From assembly GCA_017883405.1 (NCBI GenBank), contig JADGNO010000135.1, positions 1 through 60,145 on the forward strand: a DNA stretch of 60,145 nucleotides, given 5' to 3'. Shown piece by piece: positions 16,857 to 24,608 of the stretch. This DNA is from Occallatibacter sp. (lineage in GTDB: Bacteria; Acidobacteriota; Terriglobia; Terriglobales; Acidobacteriaceae). Position 1 is the first letter of the stretch; each line of letters opens with the position of its first letter. The notes below the pieces were generated by a model that was not told where the DNA came from, did not search any database, and saw only the letters and a program-made list of their open reading frames with translations. The translations under genes and the position numbers were made by a program.

Positions 16857-17870
16857 ATGGTTTCAGTTGTCGTCCCCATCTATAACGAAGAAGATCTCAT
16901 CGTGCAATTTCACGCAGCGGTGGCCCACTCTCTGCAGAGTGTCACCGATGATTGGGAAGTTGTTTATGTGAATGATGGCTCAACAGATTCGTCGCTCGAA
17001 CTGTTAAAGGGGCTGCAGTCTCTTGATCCGCATGTGGTAGTGGCAGAGCTTTCACGTAATTGGGGTCATCCAGGAGCAGTTGCTGCCGGCCTCCGCACAG
17101 CGAGCGGTCGGGCAGTCATCCTCATGGATGGCGACTTCCAGGATCCGCCGGAGGTCTTGCCGCAATTCATTGAAGCCTGGCGGAATGGCGCCGAAGTTGT
17201 GGTCGGAGTGCGTCGAAGCCGTCAGGAACGGCGTAAAGTTCTCGCCAAGCTTTTTCCACTCTTCTATCGGTTGCTGGGGTTGCTCTCCGATTACCCTCTG
17301 CGTCTCAATGCAGGACTTTTCTGCCTCATGGACCGGAAGGCCGTTGATGCCGTCCTCGCCCTGCGCGAAAAGAACCAGTACTTTCCCGGCCTGCGGGCAT
17401 GGATCGGATATCGCAACAGCATCGTCTACTACGACCGGCAGGATCGGTTTGCAGGCGAAGGCAAACTGTCGTTCATGAGCCGGATTAAGTTTGCCGCGGA
17501 TGCGATCTTGAGCTTCAGTTACAAGCCCATACGGCTCAGCTTTGGCTTATGCGGTCTCTCATTTGGCATGGCTTTCATTCTCGGCGCAAGCATGCTTCTC
17601 ACAGCGGACCCATTGAAGACAGCAGCATTCGGCATCGCATGCGCAGTCTTCTTCATGGGCGGATTCTTGCTTCTGTCAGTCGCCATGCTTGGCGAATATG
17701 TCGGGCGAATTTACGACGAAGTGCGAGACCGTCCACTCTCCATTGTTAGTCAAGTTCATCGCCCGCACGTGCAGTACGCTACTCAATCTAACTCGATCTC
17801 TCTGGAGAATGGGAGTTACGCGGTTGAACCCGACGGCTTTGCAGGTACGAAAGCGGGCCGCGCAGCCTAA
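16857..17870 (+). CDS. GT2 family membrane glycosyltransferase (GtrB/DPM-like)
   Basis: 337 residues starting MVSVVVPIYNEEDL, the usual start of this family. Motifs: VYVNDGSTDSS, RNWGHPGAVAAGL and MDGDFQDPPE (the DxD-type site with the conserved D-x-Q-D-P-P-E). Two membrane helices near residues 230-290 match the C-terminal anchor of GtrB/ArnC-type polyprenyl-phosphate glycosyltransferases. It lies 93 bases downstream of the exported trio. It would supply a lipid-linked sugar on the cytoplasmic face, fitting the GT-C enzyme at the head of the operon. Confidence 0.88.
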   Translation: MVSVVVPIYNEEDLIVQFHAAVAHSLQSVTDDWEVVYVNDGSTDSSLELLKGLQSLDPHVVVAELSRNWGHPGAVAAGLRTASGRAVILMDGDFQDPPEVLPQFIEAWRNGAEVVVGVRRSRQERRKVLAKLFPLFYRLLGLLSDYPLRLNAGLFCLMDRKAVDAVLALREKNQYFPGLRAWIGYRNSIVYYDRQDRFAGEGKLSFMSRIKFAADAILSFSYKPIRLSFGLCGLSFGMAFILGASMLLTADPLKTAAFGIACAVFFMGGFLLLSVAMLGEYVGRIYDEVRDRPLSIVSQVHRPHVQYATQSNSISLENGSYAVEPDGFAGTKAGRAA

Positions 17871-18003
17871 GTTCGATCCCGCTCAACTTACGTCAATAAC
17901 TCTGGAATCTATTTCGACGTTTGCGAGCACTACTTTGGCCGGCGCATCAGCAGCATGCGAAAGCTGCTATCCAAAAGAATTTTCACGCTCAGTAGAGCGG
18001 ATC

Positions 18004-18020
18004 GGTCACATAGTGTGACC
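18004..18020 (-). terminator. Candidate hairpin between convergent genes
   Basis: A perfect inverted repeat, GGTCAC-ATAGT-GTGACC, lies one base past the stop of the GH99-like gene. There is no T run after it on either strand, so intrinsic termination is uncertain. Confidence 0.35.
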
Positions 18021-18021
18021 A

Positions 18022-19017
18022 CTAATTCTTCGCGCCCTGAGCTGAATCGGAGGCGCTGGCTGTAGCACTCGCAGGTGCGGCGGGACTACAAGTCGGAATC
18101 CCTCGCTCCACCGCAGAGCCCTCTTCGTAGTCGTTCCACGTCTCAATCATGATAAAAGGAATCGGCTGGTCTGCAGGAAAGTCCCTGCGCCAGAAATTGA
18201 AAGTGTCTTTGAATGTCTGACCGCAGCGCGCGGCGATATGACGATTGAGTCCCCACGACGCTTTCTCATCGTTGAATGCTGCCCACGCGCCTCCCACAAT
18301 GATTTTGTCCGGATGTTTATCGCGCATGGTCTCGTAGAAATTGCTCAGAGATTGTTCACCCCAACTGCTTCCATCCTGCGCCCCGTTCTTACTTCCTGGA
18401 TCGATCCATGCATAATAGCCGTCGAACGAATTCACATCCGCTCCGGGCGGCCCTTCATTGATCAGCAATGGCGCGGGGTTCCACGAGCTGACGGCAGCCT
18501 GCACTTTGCTCCAGTCAGTGTGCAATCCCTTTGGGAAGATGAAGATTACGGGCCGACCCTGGTAGGTAAGATACGCTTCGCGGCCAGGCGAATTCGCAGC
18601 AAGGTAGGCGTCGTGAAACATGGTGAAGTCCGCGATCGCCCCATCAGTCGCGCCGACTTCTCTATCTGTTTCGTCGTACATCATCGCTACACGAAATTTG
18701 TTTTTCGCGGCAATCTTCTGCATTGCCGCATAGCTCTGATCTATAAACGGCTCGCGGTCTCCGTACCAGTCCACTACAAATGCTGAAATTCCCATCGCCT
18801 GGGCATGGCGAATCTGGTCCTTGATCACCGCCGGATCGTGCGAGTTGTAACCAACGGAAAGGTGCTGTGGATGGCCGAACCATGCCTCATAGACAGCAAT
18901 CACCTCTGGCGAGCTTCCCGCTGCTTTGAATTTCAACGGCGACACTTGCGGCGCTCCGATCTGGGAACACCCATGCATGACAAGGATCAGAAACGAGGCG
19001 CAGATGTGACGCAACAT
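18022..19017 (-). CDS. GH99/GH71-like (endo-mannosidase fold) lipoprotein
   Basis: 331 residues with a short lipoprotein signal (ILVMHGC, Cys about residue 17). The mature domain begins VIAVYEAWFGHP and carries HAQAMGISAFVVDWYG, then near the C-terminus FIMIETWNDYEEGSAVERG. The W-N-D/E-x-x-E ending is characteristic of GH99/WbsX-like domains, which adopt the endo-alpha-mannosidase TIM barrel. The C-terminal tail is Ala/Ser-rich. It is likely a periplasmic or outer-membrane enzyme that trims the glycan made by this locus. It is divergent from the flippase gene. Confidence 0.75.
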   Translation of the reverse strand: MLRHICASFLILVMHGCSQIGAPQVSPLKFKAAGSSPEVIAVYEAWFGHPQHLSVGYNSHDPAVIKDQIRHAQAMGISAFVVDWYGDREPFIDQSYAAMQKIAAKNKFRVAMMYDETDREVGATDGAIADFTMFHDAYLAANSPGREAYLTYQGRPVIFIFPKGLHTDWSKVQAAVSSWNPAPLLINEGPPGADVNSFDGYYAWIDPGSKNGAQDGSSWGEQSLSNFYETMRDKHPDKIIVGGAWAAFNDEKASWGLNRHIAARCGQTFKDTFNFWRRDFPADQPIPFIMIETWNDYEEGSAVERGIPTCSPAAPASATASASDSAQGAKN

Positions 19018-19221
19018 AGGCTACTAGGTTAGAAGCGCTTGCGGAGCCGCGGGTTGTCACAAGTTAGTAATGAAGTTCCTTCGCGATCGAAGTTACCTCG
19101 CTATCTAGAGCAGCCAGAACACATTTATGGGCATCGTACTGATTACTGCGGTTGCGCCTCAAACATACCCTTCTGACGCGGTGAACGAAAGCGCACAGGA
19201 GCGCGGGGACGGGCTTTCCAG

Positions 19222-21261
19222 ATGGCAAGAACACTACAGTCCCGAATTGTCTCGGGAACCATGGTATTGCTGAGCGGCTCAACCCTCGCGACTATCCTAA
19301 GCCTCGCCTATAACGTGGTCATCGGCTGGTATCTAGGCCCCAGGAGCTTTGGGCATGCCACGGTCGTTTATTCACTCCTCGTCCTTCTTTCCGCTATCTC
19401 GTTTGCATTTCAAATCGTGGCCGCGAAAGTGGTGGCGCAGCAGTCATCCGCAGAGGCAAAGGCAGCTGTCTACCTAAGCTTCCATCGCAGTGCGCTCGGA
19501 TGCGGGATATTCGTCGCGTCTGCGCTGTTCCTTTTTAGACAAGTAATCGCTGATTATCTAAATCTTCCAGATCCCCTGCTGATCGCCATGCTGGCGATTG
19601 CAGCTGGCTTCTATATCCCATTGGGAGCGCGCCGCGGTTACGATCTGGGCAGCTACAGATTCCATCGCCTGGCCATGAGTCTTGTAATCGAAGGCGCTAT
19701 CCGGCTCGGCGGATCATACATCCTTGTTCGGACCGGCTTTGAGGTGCGAGGAGTTGTAGCAGCAAATGCTTTGGCGATGGCCGTCTCCTATTTCGCCATG
19801 ACGCCCCGCCTGCCTGCGCGGGTCAAGAATCCTCTTCCCCTTGCGGACGCAATTCGTGAATTGGCCCAGGCGCTGCTTTTCTATTCCGGCCAGATGATCA
19901 TCAACAATTGCGACCTCGTGGTGGTCAAGCACATTTTCCCGGCGAAAGAGGCTGGCCTTTACGCGGCCGTCGGGCTCGTCGGTCGCGTGATCTTCGTTCT
20001 TTCCGCCGCCGTCGTCAATTCCACATTCCCAATTGTTGCCGGCACCCATGCCGAAGCGCGCAAGGATCTGCGCGTAATCGCCACATCTCTTTCGCTGGTC
20101 TTGGGCATTGGATCTGTCGCCGCCCTGGCTATGTGGATTGCCCCCGCTGGTCTGTGGACAACACTCCTCGGTCCCGGATTCCAGATCGCAGGAAAATACA
20201 ACATCCCTCACCTTTCAGCGCTCTACGCGCTTAAAACTGCCATCTATTCAATCAGCGCAGTCGTCATCACGTTCGAGATGTCTTACAAGATCGCGAACAC
20301 CAGCTGGTTTCAACTTATCTTCAGCGGCGCGTTGATTGCGGGAATCTACCAATTTCACTCATCCCTGCAGCAGGTCATCATGGTTCAATTGGCAGTTCTG
20401 TCGGCACTTTTCGTTGTCGTTGCGATACCGTTCTTGGTTGACGCCCTGGCCACACCGGAAACTCCGCGTCTGTTGCCAGATTGCTGTCCAGTCAGCCTGC
20501 TTCGGCCAGTGACGGAAAATGATGTAATCACCGAATTCCTGAATAGCGACTTGAGCCATCCCGCGTTTCGCGAATCGGTAAAGTCTAAGGGACTCGAATC
20601 CGAGCTCAATCCGCACATCGCGGACGCAACTGCAAAACGCCACGCTCTTCTGCTCGCGAAGCGCCATTCACTCTGGCAGGAACTCCCCAGCCAGACCGAA
20701 TGGCATGAGGTGAAAGTCAACGAAGAAGCTCTTGACCTCATCAGAGTATTTCCACGATCCCATTGGAGAAAACTCGCGCGGGGCAATTATTCAGTCGTCC
20801 AGGTAGGCGAGGCCTTACGCGCCGGACCACCAACTCTTGACGAGCGGTTCCTGACGAAGATGGCTGCCCTGAGAGAGCAGCTATCGCAAGCAGATGGAAA
20901 ATTTGGCACGGTGATTCTTCTCGGCATTGACGAGCATGGGCCACTCACAGTTCTCGATGGCAACCACAGGCTGGTCGCAGCATTGCTTTCGTCGCAAGCC
21001 GGCCTTTCGAAACTTCGATTCATGTGCGGATTTTCGCCGCGAATGGCGGAATGCTGTTGGTATAAGACATCCCCTGCAACCTTGTTGCGCTATGGAAAGC
21101 ACATCTTGGTTCGCGCGATCCGCAATCCCGGCGCGGAACTGGAACGCATCTTTGGCGATTACAGTGAACCCGCACAAAACTCCGCCGAACTGCCCCAGAT
21201 AGAAGATGTGCGGGCACGCCCGCTGGCCGGCTTAGCTGAATCCAATGAGGTCCAGCCGTAA
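19222..21261 (+). CDS. Wzx-type polysaccharide flippase fused to a ParB/sulfiredoxin-like domain
   Basis: 679 residues. Residues 1-430 hold about 12 hydrophobic segments in the pattern of MOP-superfamily lipid-linked oligosaccharide flippases (STLATILSLAYNVVIGWYLG; long GLYAAVGLVGRVIF region). Residues 431-679 are soluble and contain TVLDGNHRLVAALL at about residue 575. The D-G-N-H-R core is typical of the ParB/Srx nucleotide-binding fold, which includes free-serine kinase. Flippases normally end after about 430-480 residues, so the extra 250 form a true fusion: there is no stop or frame break between the parts. The C-terminal half could bind nucleotide or act as a kinase in the cytoplasm. 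Its pairing with a flippase is unusual. Confidence 0.8.
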   Translation: MARTLQSRIVSGTMVLLSGSTLATILSLAYNVVIGWYLGPRSFGHATVVYSLLVLLSAISFAFQIVAAKVVAQQSSAEAKAAVYLSFHRSALGCGIFVASALFLFRQVIADYLNLPDPLLIAMLAIAAGFYIPLGARRGYDLGSYRFHRLAMSLVIEGAIRLGGSYILVRTGFEVRGVVAANALAMAVSYFAMTPRLPARVKNPLPLADAIRELAQALLFYSGQMIINNCDLVVVKHIFPAKEAGLYAAVGLVGRVIFVLSAAVVNSTFPIVAGTHAEARKDLRVIATSLSLVLGIGSVAALAMWIAPAGLWTTLLGPGFQIAGKYNIPHLSALYALKTAIYSISAVVITFEMSYKIANTSWFQLIFSGALIAGIYQFHSSLQQVIMVQLAVLSALFVVVAIPFLVDALATPETPRLLPDCCPVSLLRPVTENDVITEFLNSDLSHPAFRESVKSKGLESELNPHIADATAKRHALLLAKRHSLWQELPSQTEWHEVKVNEEALDLIRVFPRSHWRKLARGNYSVVQVGEALRAGPPTLDERFLTKMAALREQLSQADGKFGTVILLGIDEHGPLTVLDGNHRLVAALLSSQAGLSKLRFMCGFSPRMAECCWYKTSPATLLRYGKHILVRAIRNPGAELERIFGDYSEPAQNSAELPQIEDVRARPLAGLAESNEVQP

Positions 21262-21296
21262 GGGTAAGTGAGCAATAAAAAGCACGAGTCAAATCA

Positions 21297-21302
21297 GGAG
21301 GC
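21297..21302 (+). promoter_or_regulatory. Ribosome binding site deciding the STAS gene start
   Basis: A perfect AGGAGG lies ten bases before ATG 21313, favouring this over the GTG at 21268 in the same frame. Confidence 0.65.
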
Positions 21303-21312
21303 AATCATAAAT

Positions 21313-21708
21313 ATGGCGATGAGACGATCAGTAACCGTCGAACGACTGACAGAAATAACCAGCGAGGCACAAGGACGCAGCTTCCTAACCATGGTACTGG
21401 ATCGCATGAGCGACAGGCGCCCAGGCCTCGTCCTTGACTGCTCCGCGCTAAGTCAATTGGACAAGCCAGTACTTCAGTTGCTTCTGTCCTGCCTGGAAGA
21501 AGCTATGAAACGTAATGGGGACGCCAGGCTCGCCGCAGTATCTCCATCGGCCCAGGCAATGCTCAAAGTGATCGGGGCGGATCGCCTGTTTCAGATCTTC
21601 CCATCGGATGCTGACGCGATAAACAGCTTTCATCAGAGCTCCGTCGCCTTGGCTTCGATCGAATACTCACAGAACGAGAATGATCAGATTTCTGAAAATG
21701 CGGCCTGA
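21313..21708 (+). CDS. STAS-domain protein with degenerate phosphorylation site
   Basis: 131 residues. The fold follows anti-sigma-factor antagonists: a beta strand LVLDCSALSQLD, helix, then LAAVSPSAQAMLKVIGADRLF. In active antagonists such as SpoIIAA the strand is followed by D-S-S/G with a phosphorylated Ser; here the residues are D-K-P, so the normal phospho-switch is absent. It is soluble and cytoplasmic. It follows the flippase by about 50 bases and is likely co-transcribed. A structural or constitutively binding role in control of the glycan locus is inferred. Confidence 0.75.
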   Translation: MAMRRSVTVERLTEITSEAQGRSFLTMVLDRMSDRRPGLVLDCSALSQLDKPVLQLLLSCLEEAMKRNGDARLAAVSPSAQAMLKVIGADRLFQIFPSDADAINSFHQSSVALASIEYSQNENDQISENAA

Positions 21709-21743
21709 AGCATGAAAATCGTGATGCCTAAGGCAGAAAGTGT

Positions 21744-22280
21744 GTGTGGTTTCGGAAGATGAGCAAGAAGATCGGTGGATGGCTGACAGAGAGAGTCATC
21801 GGGGGTTGTCTGGTGTTGATGATGGCTGCGCCATCTGTCAAAGCTGCGGCAATGCCCCGGCAAGACGAAGCAGCCGCTCTGCAAGAACAAAATGCGCCGT
21901 ATAGTGGTGCGCAGAAAATTGGGGCCGACACTGGGAGCGCGAAAGTGACTGTGGATTCCGCGCAGTCCAGCGCAACCCTCCCCGACGCGCCGGAGGTTGC
22001 ACAAGCACAACGCCCGAGTTCGAATGGACAGGACGGTACTCCTCAACCACCTCAGGATCAGCAACAGAATGGTGCCACGCAACCTGTGGGTACGGCCGCC
22101 GCCCCCAGTGTTACCAGGACGGGTGTGACGGCGGCGAAGCCGGCGGGCGCAGCTATTGCGCCGGCAAAGCAGCGGCGCGTGCGTGTCATCCTCATCAGCC
22201 TTGTGGTCGTCGCGGCCGCTGGCGTCGCCGTCGGAACGGTCGTGGGTCTTTCACATTCCAGTCCGAGCCAACCAAAATGA
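21744..22280 (+). CDS. Exported single-pass protein with an LPDAPE motif, unknown function
   Basis: 178 residues from GTG 21744 (AAGG about ten bases upstream); ATG 21759 is the alternative start. The N-terminus is a signal peptide ending near APSVKA. The middle is a low-complexity Gln/Ala/Pro stretch with SSATLPDAPEVAQAQ; similar LPDAP motifs are common near the N-termini of exported acidobacterial proteins (from general recall). The C-terminus carries basic residues and one membrane helix (residues 147-170). The design suggests a tethered disordered linker. No enzymatic domain is visible. Confidence 0.6.
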   Translation: MWFRKMSKKIGGWLTERVIGGCLVLMMAAPSVKAAAMPRQDEAAALQEQNAPYSGAQKIGADTGSAKVTVDSAQSSATLPDAPEVAQAQRPSSNGQDGTPQPPQDQQQNGATQPVGTAAAPSVTRTGVTAAKPAGAAIAPAKQRRVRVILISLVVVAAAGVAVGTVVGLSHSSPSQPK

Positions 22281-22319
22281 GTGAGTGTTGATGCGCCCGG
22301 CCTACAGTGGAGAAGAATA

Positions 22320-23057
22320 ATGTGCCCGCGGATTCAAAGAGAATACGCAAAATTCGTCAGCTTTTCCGGTATCGATGGTGCCGGGAAAAGTACCCAGATT
22401 AATAACCTCCGTGCTCACCTGGAGGACTTGGGCCTGAGCGTTTGCGTGTTTCAGTTCTGGGATGATGTGGCGACCCTCACTCGGCTCAGGGAATCAGGCG
22501 CCCGTGCTCTGTTCAAGGGAGACAGCGGCGTTGGCAGTCCTTCCGCGCCAATCAACCGTCGGGACAAGAATGTCCAATCTTGGCCGATGACCTGCGTGCG
22601 CATGTGCATCTATCTCGCAGACTCGGTTTCGACAACCATCTTCGTCAAACGGGCGCTGCGCTCCCGCGTGGATGTGATCATCTTCGATCGATATATCTTT
22701 GACGAACTCGCCAACCTCAATCTGCAAAACCCTGTCATGCAAGCTTTTGCGAGACTGATAACTACCCTCGTTCCTATGCCTGACGTTGCTTGCATTCTGG
22801 ACGCAGACCCTGCCGCGGCCCGTGCGCGCAAGCCGGAGTACCCGCTCGACTTTCTCACTACATGCCGCCAGTCCTATTTGAGCTTAAGTGATTTGGTCGG
22901 CGGCATGACAGTCGTTCCGCCGATGTCGAAACAGGAGGTAGAAAGCGAGATTCTCAGGCTAGCCACAATGGCTTTACCGTTTAGGGCTGATCCGTTGAAG
23001 ACTTCAGGCATCGTTCCCCCCATTCGCCCATCTGACGTTGATCCAATCGCTTTATAA
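22320..23057 (+). CDS. Thymidylate-kinase-like P-loop kinase
   Basis: 245 residues from ATG 22320, chosen over GTG 22281 because GGAGAAG lies just upstream. The Walker A loop is GIDGAGKST at residues 17-25. IIFDRYIFDELANL corresponds to the DR(Y/W) catalytic region, and RARKPEYP is in the LID position. Housekeeping dTMP kinases are about 205-215 residues, so this is longer and has an insert near residue 70. Similar kinases occur in polysaccharide clusters with nucleotidyltransferase-like proteins such as the one at 1-1050. A role in glycan-precursor phosphorylation is inferred; ordinary dTMP kinase activity is not excluded. Confidence 0.75.
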   Translation: MCPRIQREYAKFVSFSGIDGAGKSTQINNLRAHLEDLGLSVCVFQFWDDVATLTRLRESGARALFKGDSGVGSPSAPINRRDKNVQSWPMTCVRMCIYLADSVSTTIFVKRALRSRVDVIIFDRYIFDELANLNLQNPVMQAFARLITTLVPMPDVACILDADPAAARARKPEYPLDFLTTCRQSYLSLSDLVGGMTVVPPMSKQEVESEILRLATMALPFRADPLKTSGIVPPIRPSDVDPIAL

Positions 23058-23140
23058 GCTCCCGCCGCATCTTACTTTTGTAGTGGTGGCGCAGAAAACT
23101 CAGGACTAGGCGGGCAGTTCCGATCCGGAAAGGCTGTAAC

Positions 23141-24193
23141 ATGCTGGTGAAGTTGAGCGCTAAACGATTTGCTTTTTGGTTTTCGATCTTGGCTTGCGGA
23201 GTCCTTCCCAACCCGCATGCCCACGCAGCATCGTGCACAACCCAATCGCAAATGACGCCAGCGCTGCGCGATTCTTTGTCGACCCTGTCGAAAAACGCGC
23301 TGACGCAGATACAGAGTGGAAACGTACAGGCACTCCAGCAGCTCACTCTACCTTCCGTCGCCGCAAATCCCAGCGGCTTAATGAGTACGGTGCATCATTT
23401 GCAGCCGCTTGTTCAGACCGCATCGATAACCATTGAGAACCTTTACTTGCTCGACGCAACGGACATTCCTGCAGGCGCACCCCAAGCCGATTTCTTTTGC
23501 GGCTCGCCGGTTGTGGTTTTCAATATTCCCAACCTTCCACCGGGAATGTATGCAATTGCCATTCTTCATGCCACTGGCGTGCCCCAGCCGCAACAGGTCT
23601 CTTTCATCTTGGCGAAAACGCCAGTTGACCGGTGGGCACTGGCTGGCTTATTCGATAAACCAATGATGGCCGCGGATCATGATGGGCTATGGTATTGGCA
23701 ATTCGCCCGCAAATACGCGCAGCAGAAGTGGGATTGGAATGCCTGGTTCTACTACCGCACAGCCGCCGCACTTCTTAATCCCCTAGATATCCTGACCAGT
23801 CCCAATCTCGACAAGCTGCATCATGAGGCGGACGCGATTCGTCCCCCGGATCTTCCTGGGGCATCGCCCATAACCATCGCTGCGCAGGGCGCTATCATCA
23901 CGCTCACCAACGTGGATACAACAACGGCGCTGGGAGGACTGGACCTCGATGTCAACTACGCTCCTGACTCGACGCAGGCCGCGCAATTGCGCGATCCGGC
24001 TTCCGCACGGAGGCAGGTCACCGCAGTGATGTCGGAACTGTTGAGGCTGCACCCTGAGCTGCGCTCGGCCTTTCATGGCATCTGGGTGCACGCAGATCAG
24101 GGGACATCTTCGCTCTTCGCGTTGGAATTGCCTATGGACCAGATTGTCGTCGGGGCATCATCAACCGCAGTTTCCAATCCCGCGTCGCGCTGA
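23141..24193 (+). CDS. Exported protein of unknown function
   Basis: 350 residues with a signal peptide ending near NPHAHA-AS. The mature part begins with an alpha-helical segment (MTPALRDSLSTLSKNALTQI), followed by a beta domain with GSPVVVFNIPNLPPGMYAIA and an aromatic-rich middle, DHDGLWYWQFARKYAQQKWDWNAW. The C-terminal ~100 residues form a beta domain. I do not recognise the family. It lies last in the flippase-STAS-kinase gene series, 83 bases after the kinase gene, so it may belong to the same transcript. Confidence 0.65.
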   Translation: MLVKLSAKRFAFWFSILACGVLPNPHAHAASCTTQSQMTPALRDSLSTLSKNALTQIQSGNVQALQQLTLPSVAANPSGLMSTVHHLQPLVQTASITIENLYLLDATDIPAGAPQADFFCGSPVVVFNIPNLPPGMYAIAILHATGVPQPQQVSFILAKTPVDRWALAGLFDKPMMAADHDGLWYWQFARKYAQQKWDWNAWFYYRTAAALLNPLDILTSPNLDKLHHEADAIRPPDLPGASPITIAAQGAIITLTNVDTTTALGGLDLDVNYAPDSTQAAQLRDPASARRQVTAVMSELLRLHPELRSAFHGIWVHADQGTSSLFALELPMDQIVVGASSTAVSNPASR

Positions 24194-24608
24194 CTCGCAA
24201 CTTGACCAGCTTCCGAAACCAGGCACGACGGCGCAAACCGATGAAATTGCCGCAAACCTGCGTTTAAGAAATGTAGGTTGCAGCCGCGCGTCAAAAACCC
24301 TGGTTCCCTGCCCAACTCTGCGGATTCTCTCTTCGTGAGCGGGGACCTTGCCTTCGCAACTGATGCGCTCCTCAGTTGTGCGCTCCATATAAGATGGTTT
24401 GTTGCTGTAGTAACAATAGCCGCAATCCGGAGAAAAGCCGATCTAAACGTTTTTGTCTCAGGGGCTTGTGTATGCGAACCATCATCCACGGCAGCAGCTT
24501 TCCGTGGGTATCTTTTGGAATATTGCGCTGGGGCTATTGAGCACATAGACTAACGCTCAAGCATTCAGATTTCCTCGAAACACTATCTAGTCGCGCATAC
24601 GAGGCACA
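24194..24608. other. Gene-free stretch
   Basis: 415 bases. Short open frames exist (for example 24278-24553) but lack ribosome sites and plausible composition. I see no RNA gene or strong hairpin. The promoter of the acyltransferase gene probably lies near its right end; GAGG sits just before the ATG at 24609. Confidence 0.4.

Noticed and set aside
24278-24553. A 91-residue frame before the acyltransferase gene
   Set aside because: No ribosome site, unlikely composition, and an overlapping frame of similar length on the other strand.
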